This document shows, one piece after another, positions 17,096 through 25,916 of a stretch of 64,000 nt of DNA. Position 1 is the first letter of the stretch; each line of letters opens with the position of its first letter. The stretch is taken from the NCBI GenBank assembly GCA_963803735.1, contig CAWDNV010000022.1, positions 62,001 through 126,000 of the forward strand. Reading direction: 5' to 3'. The notes beneath the pieces were generated by a model that was given only the letters and a program-made list of their open reading frames with translations, searched no databases and was not told where the DNA came from. A program made the translations under genes and the position numbers. This DNA comes from Palsa-189 sp963803735 (GTDB taxonomy: Bacteria > Acidobacteriota > Terriglobia > Acidiferrales > UBA7541).

Positions 17096-18115
17096 ATGAT
17101 GCGAGGGAAGAGCATCGCTATTCTCGTTGTTGGAAGTTTGTTCGCGGTTTTCTCCGGTGCGATATCGGCTTGGTCCGGGCCATCTGGCTATCACATCGTG
17201 AAAACGATTCACCTGCCCGGCACTGAGGGCTGGGACTATCTCACGATAGACAGCGCTGCGCGAATCCTGTACATCAGCCGCGAAAACCATATCGACGTGG
17301 TGAATATCGATACGGGCGCTATCGTGGGCAAAGTGACCGGCTTGGACGGAACAAATGGCTTACTGCCGGTGCCCGAGCTTGGCCGCGGCTTTGCCACCAA
17401 TGAAGACAAGAGCGAGGGTGTGATCGTTGATCTTAAGACCCTGCAAAAAATCGGAACGGTAAAGACAGGCAAAGCTCCGGATTCCTTTGCCTACGAACCT
17501 GTCAGCAAGCGCGTTTTCATCATGAATAGTGCCGGCGCGAGTGCGACCGCCATTAACGCTTCCGAGAGCACGGTTGCTGGAACCGTACCACTTGGCGGGC
17601 AGCCAGAATTCGTGGTGGCCGACGGCAAGGGCAGCGTGTTCATCAACATTACCGACAAGAACGAGGTCGTTGAAGTCGACGGCAAGACGCTGAAGGTGCT
17701 TCATCGATGGGCGCTCGCCCCGGGCGAAGGACCTTCTGGTATATCGATGGACCGAAAGAATCGGCGGCTCTTCTCAGCATGCGACAATCAGAAAATGATC
17801 GTAATGAACGCGGACACGGGCAAAGTGGTGGCGGCGTTGCGCACGGGGGCAGGAACGGACGCGAGCGTCTTCGATCCGGATACGATGAATGCCTTCGCGC
17901 CGGCCGGAGGTGCAGGGACTCTAACCGTCATTCACGAAGACTCCCCCGACAAGTTCAGCGTGCTGGAGGAAATTGACACTCAATCAGGAGCCCGCACGGC
18001 CACATTGGATACAAAAACACACAATGTAATTACTGTTACTGCGAGGCATGGCCATGGGTCAACGCACAACGACGTGCTGCCGGATACATTCGTCGTGCTA
18101 GTCATTGGCAGGTAG
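17096..18115 (+). CDS. Second secreted YncE-like beta-propeller protein
   Basis: A 339-residue exported protein (signal peptide cleaved near ISAWS) with blades such as NHIDVVNIDTGAIVGKV and NQKMIVMNADTGKVVAAL. It resembles its upstream neighbour in layout but not closely in sequence, suggesting an old duplication. The start is the ATG after GAGGAGG; another ATG follows immediately. Function is likely binding or scaffolding outside the cytoplasm. The C-terminal segment contains a His-rich stretch (TARHGHGSTHND) that might bind a metal. Confidence 0.78.
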   Translation: MMRGKSIAILVVGSLFAVFSGAISAWSGPSGYHIVKTIHLPGTEGWDYLTIDSAARILYISRENHIDVVNIDTGAIVGKVTGLDGTNGLLPVPELGRGFATNEDKSEGVIVDLKTLQKIGTVKTGKAPDSFAYEPVSKRVFIMNSAGASATAINASESTVAGTVPLGGQPEFVVADGKGSVFINITDKNEVVEVDGKTLKVLHRWALAPGEGPSGISMDRKNRRLFSACDNQKMIVMNADTGKVVAALRTGAGTDASVFDPDTMNAFAPAGGAGTLTVIHEDSPDKFSVLEEIDTQSGARTATLDTKTHNVITVTARHGHGSTHNDVLPDTFVVLVIGR

Positions 18116-18327
18116 TTCGGAGGGAAGCAAAGCTGGCAGATTCCGCGGCAAAGTGCCCGCCCTCGCGGCCTTATGCGGGGGGCGAGAACTAAGAGTGGCG
18201 GCAGCCTCAGTCCGGCTCACATGAATTTTACCTAAATCCCCTGGTGTCACCCCGGGTCTTAGCAGTATTCCGCCCTTAAGTCCTTCCCGGTACATTCCTT
18301 TAGGTCTCCGACTGAATTTTGCGAAGA

Positions 18328-20355
18328 ATGGATCGATTTCCCTACCTACTCATGCGAGCGATTGTCTGGCTGATGCTTTTGGCGGCAGTGCCGGCCGCCG
18401 CACTCAACGCGCAAACCTTTCTAACTACGCCAATTAATCTATCGGGAACCGGCCATGGTTCGGCTCCGGCGATTGCGGTGGGGCCCGGCGGCGATATTGA
18501 TGTGGCGTGGCGTGATTCCGGGGCGATTTTCTTCAAGCGATTGGCTAACGGCGGGCAAACGTTTTCCGCGACGATGACCGTCGCCACAACGAATCTTTCT
18601 TCACAGGCGTCGCAGCCACAGATTGCGGTGAATTCCGCGGGCGTATATGTCGCGTGGGCGGGAACCAACAGCAGCGGCGGGGGCGACATTTTCTTTAGCA
18701 GCCTTGCGAATGGCTCGAGCAGTTGGCTTCCTCCGGTGAACGTGTCGGGCGGAAGCGGAATTGCTTCTGGCAGTAACGCGCCAGTGCCGCACATGGCAGT
18801 GGATCCGAATGGTGGCGTGGACATTGTGTGGGGACAGACCGCCGCTTACTTTGCTCGCACAACCGATGGAGGGAGTAGCTTCACCGTTACGACCCCGGCC
18901 TTATCCACTTCGCCGATGGCGAGCGTAAGCCCGCGTTTGGCTATAAGTGGCTCGGGCACCGTCTATGTGGTGTGGGAGAATGCGGGCAACTGCCCGACGA
19001 TAACTTTTGCGCGCTCCACCGACAATGGTGCTCACTTCACAGATTATCCCGTCGACGACACGCTCACGGTAAATACAGTGCAGCAGACCGGCTGTACTTA
19101 TGACGTGCAGATCGCTCTAGGCGCCAGCAACACGATCCATCTCCTATGGGCCAACGATCATTCCAACACTTCGAGTATCAGGGACCTCATCACCACCTAC
19201 CAAACTGATAGCGGCAACTCCTTCGCGGGGTTTGACAAGCTGAACCATAAGGGTTTTCAGAATCTGTCGAGCACAGCGCCTTACACGCCGCAGATGGCCA
19301 TAGACACGAGCGGGAATATCGATGTGGTATGGATGGGAGAAGTCTCGAACAGCGATTCGACGCAGTTGGTTTATTTCAGCCGCTCGCAGAATAGCAGTCC
19401 GCAGCCCGCTGGGCAGAGTTTCTCCAATCCACAGCCGCTTACCAATCCGCCGGCCTCGAATTCATTGGCTACTGGATTTCCGCAGATCGCCGTGGAGGCG
19501 AGCGGCGCAATTGACGTCATCTGGCAGCAGGCCAGCGCCACAAATCCGAGCAGCGCGTTTGATATGGTTCTGGCGCGCTCGACCGATGGCATTAGTTTCA
19601 CGAATACGATACTGAATAGCGTGCCCACGACGCAAAGCGGCAGCGCACAGATCGCCGCGGATGCGAGCGGCAGTATTTATGCGAGTTGGCAGGGAAGTTC
19701 CGGAAGCGGTAGCGATGTCCTTCTTAACGGCGATTCTGCCGGGCTCCAGGCGTCCGCTACTTTTAACCTCAGCGCAGTGACAGCCTCGGTCTCGCCCGCA
19801 TCGGCGGTCATCAATGTGGGCGGTTCGGCTACTTTCAATTTGTCAGTGCATTCGACGAACTCGGTTCCGGGTACTGTGAGTTTGGCCTGCGGCGGCGTAC
19901 CGTCCGGAGTGAGTTGCAGCTTCAACCCGAGCTCGCTAAGCCTCGCATCGAACGGGACAGCATCTTCGGCGTTGAGTGTGAGCGTGTCTCTGAAGCCGTC
20001 AGCATCGGCTGCGCAGCGCGGTCCCAGTTCGAATTTTGGGCCTCAGCCGGACGCGACGCCGACGACGGCTATCTGGATGTGGGGAATTGGTCTCGCTCTG
20101 TTTGCGACGATCTTAATTGCAAAGCCTCTGATCACTAGGGCCCTTCGTTACAACTGCGCTGACTTGGTTCGCGCGTTTGCGTTGACGCTGCTGCTCGCCG
20201 CAGTGGCCGCGGGCATGCAGTCTTGCGGGGGCGGAACGCAAAGCGGCGACGGGGGCGGCGGGGGAGGCGGCTCGATCACGGTGCCGCTGACGCTGCAGGC
20301 ACGGTCGAATTCGACGAGTTCGAATCTGCAAACTATTACCATCACGGTGCCGTAG
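18328..20355 (+). CDS. Large secreted BNR/sialidase-like repeat protein with TM-Cys-Gly-Gly tail
   Basis: A 675-residue exported protein. The signal peptide ends near LNAQ. A long beta-propeller-like part has repeated Asp-box-type turns (ARTTDGGSSF, ARSTDNGAHF, ARSTDGISF), spaced about 60-100 residues. An Ig-like/low-complexity domain with SGVSCSFNPSS follows (about 480-560). Then come a transmembrane helix (IWMWGIGLALFATILIA), a basic loop, a second hydrophobic stretch ending in QSCGGG (Cys about 633), a Gly-run and a 25-residue beta tail. The same C-terminal plan occurs in the next gene. It probably acts at the cell surface; ligand and enzymatic activity are unknown. The ATG is taken as start; a TTG nine bases earlier is possible and no ribosome-binding site is clear. 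Confidence 0.8.
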   Translation: MDRFPYLLMRAIVWLMLLAAVPAAALNAQTFLTTPINLSGTGHGSAPAIAVGPGGDIDVAWRDSGAIFFKRLANGGQTFSATMTVATTNLSSQASQPQIAVNSAGVYVAWAGTNSSGGGDIFFSSLANGSSSWLPPVNVSGGSGIASGSNAPVPHMAVDPNGGVDIVWGQTAAYFARTTDGGSSFTVTTPALSTSPMASVSPRLAISGSGTVYVVWENAGNCPTITFARSTDNGAHFTDYPVDDTLTVNTVQQTGCTYDVQIALGASNTIHLLWANDHSNTSSIRDLITTYQTDSGNSFAGFDKLNHKGFQNLSSTAPYTPQMAIDTSGNIDVVWMGEVSNSDSTQLVYFSRSQNSSPQPAGQSFSNPQPLTNPPASNSLATGFPQIAVEASGAIDVIWQQASATNPSSAFDMVLARSTDGISFTNTILNSVPTTQSGSAQIAADASGSIYASWQGSSGSGSDVLLNGDSAGLQASATFNLSAVTASVSPASAVINVGGSATFNLSVHSTNSVPGTVSLACGGVPSGVSCSFNPSSLSLASNGTASSALSVSVSLKPSASAAQRGPSSNFGPQPDATPTTAIWMWGIGLALFATILIAKPLITRALRYNCADLVRAFALTLLLAAVAAGMQSCGGGTQSGDGGGGGGGSITVPLTLQARSNSTSSNLQTITITVP

Positions 20356-20514
20356 CGGACGCCTCAATTGATCCCGAATAACAAATGCATCAGATAGGAT
20401 TCCCCTTAGGGGAGCGTAATGTCTTCCCTGCATCTCCCTGAGAGATTCGAGGTATTTCGTTCCCTCCCGGCCTGAGCAATTCTCCCATCGTTCGAGTTTT
20501 CCGACCGCATCCAG

Positions 20515-22857
20515 ATGAATCGAATGCCACTGCGCACGGCCCCCGAGGTCATCCGCCGTAAGCATGCCGGCGCGCGGGCGCTGTGGATCGCAATATTGAC
20601 GACCGCCGTTCTTGCCTTTTCTGGGGACGCGGCCAGGGCACAAAGCTTCACTCCTCCGGAGAACGTTTCCAGCGACGGGGCAGGCAATTTCCCCCAGGTA
20701 ATTGCGGATCCAGACGGCAACGTGAATATCGCTTATTTGGATTTCGTCAGCGGAGAACCTACGAACGGAGTGTGGTTCGTGCGGGGGTCTTTCAGCAGCG
20801 GGACATTCCATCCCGCGTCTTCGCCGGTCAGGGTTTCCAAAAACGCGGGCGGCTCTTTCAGCATGGCGCTGGAATCGAGTTGCGTCATCGACATTGCCTA
20901 CATGGACCAGGCGTCGCCGTTTGGCAGTCAGGGCGACATTTTCTTCGCGCAATCCAGCGACTGCGGGGCGAGCTTTACCTCCATCAACATCACGAATAGC
21001 GCGCTCACCTACTACTCTCATCGCGGGCCGCAGCTCGTCATAAACAACGGAATAGCGCAAGTCGTATGGGCGTCCACCACTGATCCAACGAGCACGAAGA
21101 CGACCCTGCTTTACGCACAACGAAATTTGGCAAGCAGTTTTACCCTGCCGACGGCATTGGCTACGTCGCCCAATGAAATGGAGTGTCTGGAAGCAGCGGC
21201 CGTGCCGAAGAGCGGCAACACGGACATCGTTTGGTGCGACGGCAATGTAGAGTTTCTCAATTCAGTGAATGGTGCGCGGCCGATTACGATAGGACCGGGT
21301 GGCGAAGCTCAGTTCGCGGTCAATTCGGAAGGCGACGTCAATGTAGTTTGGGCTGAACCCAGCTCTGGCGGCTCGATCGAATTCAGCCGCTCTACGGGGC
21401 AAACGGGAATGTTTTCGGCGCCCAAGACTCTTTTCGCCGGATATGACCCGCAACTTGTCGTCGACAAGAGCGGGAATCTGGATCTGGCTTACTGGGCCGG
21501 GCGAGGCGCCGTTCTTTTCAGCCGCTCGACAGACGGTGGAAACAATTTTTCGGCGCCGGTGACGGTAACGCCATCGCTCTCAGGGCTCGGTTCTCCGGCG
21601 GTCACGCAAATGACGGCGGATTCCACTGGCGCGGTGAATTTGACCTGGGAATATCCGCAAGCTCTTGAGGGTATTATCTTCAGCCGCTCTGACATTCAGG
21701 GCACATCCTTTTCCACTCCGGTTGCAGTCTCCACTGATGTGAAAGCCGCTCCCTCAGGCGTTCAAATCGCCACCGATGCGAGCAATCATGTTTTAGTGCT
21801 GTGGTCGGAGAAAGATGTGTTCATCTCCCAACGCGATGCGACGAACGCGGCAAATGGATTCACGATCAGTGCAACGCCTGCGTCGTTGACGGCGCTGCCG
21901 GGAGGCTCGGCCACGGCGAAGGTGACGCTGACGGCGGCGAGCGGGTTCGATCAGGCCGTGAATCTGAGTTGCGGCCAGTTGCCAGCAGGCGCGGAGTGCT
22001 CCTTCTCGCCGGCATCGGTAACGCCCAGTACCTTGGGCACGGTCGTAACTTTGACGGTAACGATTTCGAGCACGCTCTCGACACCGGGTTTCCCCTTTAC
22101 CGTCAACGTGGCGACTCCCATGGTCAGCCAGTCTCAGGACATGCAGATCACGGTGGGGCAGATGACGCCTTCCGTGATACCCACGGCGGCGATAATCCCC
22201 CTCGGGGGGAGAGCGAGCTTCGCAGTAATGGTCGCAAGCACTGGCGGCTTCGCCGGACAATTCAATCTCTTCTGCAGCGCGCCCGCGGGCGTAACGTGCT
22301 CGTTTTCTCCCAATTCAGCCTTTCTACCCATCAATGGGAGGGTTCAGTCGATAATGACGGCGCAAGTTTTGAGCTTACCGGCCGGAGCCATCCCGTCTAA
22401 CGATCCGCGGGACAACGCCCCGTCTTCGCCGCCGTTGACGCAGGACATTGTGATGATCTTAGGTTTGGCGTTATTCCTCTTGAGCGCTATGGCGTTCGCG
22501 TGGTTGCGCGGAAGCGATAGCAGCCACATCGTGCGCGGGCGAATGATGGCGAGCATCGTCGTGAGGATGGGAGCGACCGTGGCACTGGCGGCAGTGATGC
22601 TTTCCTGCGGCGGCACGACAACGACGACGAGAGTCACCGCCGGAACAAATAGCACCTCAGTAACCACTGGCGATACCGCCGGAGTTCCCGGAACAGGCGG
22701 CGTCGGTGGCACGGGAGGAAGTGCGGGCGCCGGGGGTACTACGAGCGGCGGTGTGAACATGCCTGGAAGCACGTCCGTCACGTTTCCTCTGACGGTGATG
22801 GCTCAATCAGGCGCGAGCGTAGTCGAGGTGGGAACAGTTTCCGTCACGGTGCCCTAA
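20515..22857 (+). CDS. Paralogous secreted BNR-like repeat protein with TM-Cys-Gly-Gly tail
   Basis: A 780-residue relative of the preceding protein with the same order of parts. A signal peptide (cleavage near ARAQ) is followed by repeats with Asp-box turns (SRSTDGGNNF, FSRSTGQ, FSRSD), and two Ig-like modules each holding a Cys-containing motif (AECSFSPASV, TCSFSPNS). Then come a transmembrane helix (IVMILGLALFLLSAMAF), a basic loop, and a second hydrophobic stretch ending in MLSCGG (Cys about 698). A long Gly/Thr linker and a beta tail finish it. The Gly/Thr linker is longer than in the neighbour (about 50 residues). The 160-bp gap between the genes shows no promoter I trust. Confidence 0.8.
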   Translation: MNRMPLRTAPEVIRRKHAGARALWIAILTTAVLAFSGDAARAQSFTPPENVSSDGAGNFPQVIADPDGNVNIAYLDFVSGEPTNGVWFVRGSFSSGTFHPASSPVRVSKNAGGSFSMALESSCVIDIAYMDQASPFGSQGDIFFAQSSDCGASFTSINITNSALTYYSHRGPQLVINNGIAQVVWASTTDPTSTKTTLLYAQRNLASSFTLPTALATSPNEMECLEAAAVPKSGNTDIVWCDGNVEFLNSVNGARPITIGPGGEAQFAVNSEGDVNVVWAEPSSGGSIEFSRSTGQTGMFSAPKTLFAGYDPQLVVDKSGNLDLAYWAGRGAVLFSRSTDGGNNFSAPVTVTPSLSGLGSPAVTQMTADSTGAVNLTWEYPQALEGIIFSRSDIQGTSFSTPVAVSTDVKAAPSGVQIATDASNHVLVLWSEKDVFISQRDATNAANGFTISATPASLTALPGGSATAKVTLTAASGFDQAVNLSCGQLPAGAECSFSPASVTPSTLGTVVTLTVTISSTLSTPGFPFTVNVATPMVSQSQDMQITVGQMTPSVIPTAAIIPLGGRASFAVMVASTGGFAGQFNLFCSAPAGVTCSFSPNSAFLPINGRVQSIMTAQVLSLPAGAIPSNDPRDNAPSSPPLTQDIVMILGLALFLLSAMAFAWLRGSDSSHIVRGRMMASIVVRMGATVALAAVMLSCGGTTTTTRVTAGTNSTSVTTGDTAGVPGTGGVGGTGGSAGAGGTTSGGVNMPGSTSVTFPLTVMAQSGASVVEVGTVSVTVP

Positions 22858-22893
22858 AAAATCGCGACAGCCCAGTGGAAACGAATACGTTCC

Positions 22894-24225
22894 CTAGTTC
22901 TTCGTTCCCTTCGAGAATTTCGGGCTCTCGAGCGTTCCCTCGATCCGGAACGGAAACGACAACTTGCCTTCGGTCAATTTGGCTCCCGCCAAAAACCGAG
23001 CGAACGTGTTGGTCAAGAAGCCCTGCTTCGTAGTAATTGCCGCCACGCCCTGATAGTTCAGATCGTCAGAGCCAGAGACGCTCACACTCCCCGACCCATC
23101 CACATCCACTCCATAGCCGTCGATATCAATCGTCTTGCTCGTAATCCGCTGGTTCGCCAGCTCCAGGTCCGTGGAAATCGACGAGAACGAATCGGGATTC
23201 TCTTTGGCGGGGCCCAGATCGTTGAAATGCGCCAGCTTCATCAAGTTTGCATTGAGCATCAGGCTCGGCACCTTACCGTTAGTCACCTTTACGTGCCCCG
23301 TCCCATGCATTCCCGCCAGCGGGCTCTGGGTGTGCTCGATCTCTCCGCCGAGCTTCAGGTCTCCTTCCAGTCTTCCTGTCATTCTCCCGCGCGTTTCGTG
23401 GAACGCCGCCAACAAATGGGTCATGTTGATTGCGCTCATTCGCGCGTCGGCCTTAAAGCTAGCGTTCTTTTTCGCCACGTTTACGGAGAAGTCACCTGTC
23501 GTTTTACCGCCATACACGTCTGCTCTTACGTCCGTGAAAAAAGCCGCCCTCGACTCCAGCCGGAACTTGGAGTTCACATTTGTCGTCTCCACTGCACCGA
23601 AACGCAAGCGGCTCGCCTTCCAGTTGCCCTGGCCGGCCAGCGCGGGAGAAGCCGGATTGACGATTGCAGCCACGTCCACCCGATCCAGTTCACTAGTGAT
23701 GTCGTGGGCCTCGAAAAAGACAGGGCCCGGCGCATCCGAAGGGTCCAGCAGATTCGACGCGATCAACTGCCCCCGATTAATCACCACTTTGTCGATGATG
23801 CCCAGGGGAAAGGTGTTCTTCGAATTCGCTGCTTTAGGATTCTCGAAGTTCCAGGGGCCATCAGGGTCCGACACCAGGTTGATCTCCGGGTTCTCCAGCA
23901 CGAGCGACCGGACGACCATCTGCCGGTGCAGCAGGGCCCAAAAGTCGAGTACGGCATCAGCCCGCGCCACTTTAACGATGTAACTGGGAGGAAATAGCGG
24001 AGGGCTTTTCACCCCAAACTGCTCGATGTGAATCGTTACGTGGGGAAAGAAGGTCAGCGCCAGGCGTCCGATTTCCACTTTCTTTCCGGTATTCTCTTCG
24101 AAGTAGGAAATCACCTGGGGCCGGTAACGATCCAGGTTGAAGAAAACAGGCAATAAAATCAAGGCAGCCAAAAGACAGCCGGCGATGACAATCAGGCTAA
24201 GAGCGATCTTGCGGCGGGTAATCAT
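22894..24225 (-). CDS. AsmA-family envelope protein
   Basis: A 443-residue protein with one N-terminal membrane anchor (KIALSLIVIAGCLLAALILLP) and a large periplasmic part. The start of the soluble part (NLDRYRPQVISYFEENTGKKVEIGRLALTFFP) and the later LRFGAVETTNVNSKFR and TGRLEGDLKLGGEI strands fit the AsmA/DUF748 beta-taco group. Such proteins are implicated in lipid transport between membranes and outer-membrane assembly. The start is the ATG with GGAG six bases upstream; another ATG four codons earlier is almost as good, and a longer TTG frame to 24333 is unlikely. It faces away from hflX. Confidence 0.8.
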   Translation of the reverse strand: MITRRKIALSLIVIAGCLLAALILLPVFFNLDRYRPQVISYFEENTGKKVEIGRLALTFFPHVTIHIEQFGVKSPPLFPPSYIVKVARADAVLDFWALLHRQMVVRSLVLENPEINLVSDPDGPWNFENPKAANSKNTFPLGIIDKVVINRGQLIASNLLDPSDAPGPVFFEAHDITSELDRVDVAAIVNPASPALAGQGNWKASRLRFGAVETTNVNSKFRLESRAAFFTDVRADVYGGKTTGDFSVNVAKKNASFKADARMSAINMTHLLAAFHETRGRMTGRLEGDLKLGGEIEHTQSPLAGMHGTGHVKVTNGKVPSLMLNANLMKLAHFNDLGPAKENPDSFSSISTDLELANQRITSKTIDIDGYGVDVDGSGSVSVSGSDDLNYQGVAAITTKQGFLTNTFARFLAGAKLTEGKLSFPFRIEGTLESPKFSKGTKN

Positions 24226-24586
24226 GCCAAACTCCATACTCTTCCAGGATTTCTGCGAGTGCAGTCCCAGACTTTTGATTCTACTCTGTCCGTTTCGCCC
24301 GTGGAGGCTGGTTGCGGGCGCGGCGGGAACCACTCTTTTGATGGCTCAGAGGCCCGGGCGGACAGAAGAGAAGATTAGTTTGTACTGCTGACGATGCCAG
24401 CGTCTGTCCCATACAGCACGTCTCTGAAAGAAAAATGGCCCGGGAAGTGGGAACTCTCGGAGGACTGACTTCCTGACTGAGTCGCTACGACTATTTTGAG
24501 GAGCCGCCGCGTAATGTAATAGCGTACGACGCATGAGACAGAGGTCCAAATCGCAGATTCCGGCTTAATTGCGATATGCTTTGAAG
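24226..24586 (+). other. Divergent intergenic region asmA-like / hflX
   Basis: About 360 bp between divergent genes. It must hold both promoters, but no pair of boxes is convincing. Short GGCCCGGG-containing segments occur at about 24349 and 24440 and could pair. No RNA gene or mobile sequence is recognised. Confidence 0.4.
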
Positions 24587-25849
24587 ATGACCCATCCTTC
24601 AGAGTCCGAAGTTAGACCGGCCACTATCCTTATAGATATGCAGCTCCAGAAGACGCCCGCCGAAGAGCACGATGCGTCGCTTCAGGAACTGCGGCAACTC
24701 ATTGAAACGCTGGGGTGGGATATCGTCGGAGCTCTCACGCAGAAACTGCACTCCCCCACGGCCGCGTCTCTCATCGGGCCAGGAAAACTCGAAGAACTGA
24801 GCGAGCTCGTGAAAGCGCCCCGCAAGGCCGAAAGTGTAGTGTTCGATCACGAACTAACCCCCACGCAAGTGAGAAACATTAGAGAAGCGACCGCCGTGGA
24901 GGTTTACGATCGTTCGGCCGTCATCCTCGAGATTTTTCATAGGCATGCTCGCACAAAAGAAGCGCGACTTCAGGTGGAGTTGGCAAGGCTCAAGTACCTC
25001 GCGCCCCACAAGAGCGTGTCGGGGGCCAAAGAGCGAAGGGGTGGAGGACGGGGCGGCCGAGGGGTCAGCGAGTCCTTTCACGAGACCGAGCGCCGGGAAG
25101 TGCGGGATCGAATCAGCGAACTGCAACACGAACTCAAAGAGGTCCATCGAGAGCAAGTCGAGCGCCGTCGCCATCGCGAAGGTTTGCCCAAGGTTGCCAT
25201 CGTCGGCTACACCAATGCCGGAAAGTCTTCACTCATGCGGGCGCTCACCGCGAGCGAAGTGCTCGTGGCCGATCAGCTCTTTGCGACCCTGGATACCACC
25301 GTTCGAGCCTTACAGCCGGAGACTCAACCTCGGATTCTCGTTTCCGACACAGTGGGTTTCATTCGAAATCTTCCCCACGATCTGGTGGCCTCATTCCGGT
25401 CGACTCTCGATGAGGCGCTAGACGCCTCCCTCCTGCTCCACATCGTGGATGCGGCGGATCCCGCGTTTCGCTCCCACATTCAAGTGACGAAAGAAGTGCT
25501 CGAAGGCATTGGGGCGGGAAAGCTCCCGGCTCTTCTGATTCTAAACAAGATTGACGTCGTCGATATTTCGCAAAAGGCAGTATTAAAAAAAGAGTTCCCC
25601 GAGGCCATTGCGATGTCCGCGCTGAACCCCAAGGACATCGAGGCACTTCGCACCCGTCTCGTCAGTTTCTTTCTCGATAACATGGCTCAGGTGGAGCTCG
25701 TCGTTCCCTACGGCAAGGAAGGCGTGCTTGCCGACATCCGCAAGAACATCCAGGTGCTCAGCGAGTCTTACGAGGAAAAGGGTGTGCGCCTCAAGATAAA
25801 GGCGAACCCCGGCACCGTTACCGCCTTGAAGCGAAGCCTCGCGTCGTAA
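24587..25849 (+). CDS. hflX: GTPase HflX
   Basis: A 420-residue ribosome-associated GTPase. The N-terminal HflX domain contains PTAASLIGPGKLEEL and a helix-rich arm with a Gly/Arg loop (ERRGGGRGGRG). The G domain (from about residue 205) has GYTNAGKSS (G1), DTVGFIRNLP (G3), NKID (G4) and SAL (G5). HflX binds the 50S subunit and helps split stalled or hibernating ribosomes, notably under heat stress. The ATG MTHPSE is preferred; a TTG six codons earlier is possible, and no strong ribosome-binding site is seen for either. It is not linked to hfq here. Confidence 0.93.
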   Translation: MTHPSESEVRPATILIDMQLQKTPAEEHDASLQELRQLIETLGWDIVGALTQKLHSPTAASLIGPGKLEELSELVKAPRKAESVVFDHELTPTQVRNIREATAVEVYDRSAVILEIFHRHARTKEARLQVELARLKYLAPHKSVSGAKERRGGGRGGRGVSESFHETERREVRDRISELQHELKEVHREQVERRRHREGLPKVAIVGYTNAGKSSLMRALTASEVLVADQLFATLDTTVRALQPETQPRILVSDTVGFIRNLPHDLVASFRSTLDEALDASLLLHIVDAADPAFRSHIQVTKEVLEGIGAGKLPALLILNKIDVVDISQKAVLKKEFPEAIAMSALNPKDIEALRTRLVSFFLDNMAQVELVVPYGKEGVLADIRKNIQVLSESYEEKGVRLKIKANPGTVTALKRSLAS

Positions 25850-25916
25850 GAACTCCGGCGAATTCCACAATGCGGCCGCAGCAGCGGCCCCACCTTTTAG
25901 CGGAACTCCTGATTCA

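Noticed and set aside
18116..18327. Possible riboswitch or regulatory leader before the first BNR-like gene
   Set aside because: GC-rich hairpins exist but no conserved aptamer core or terminator could be identified.
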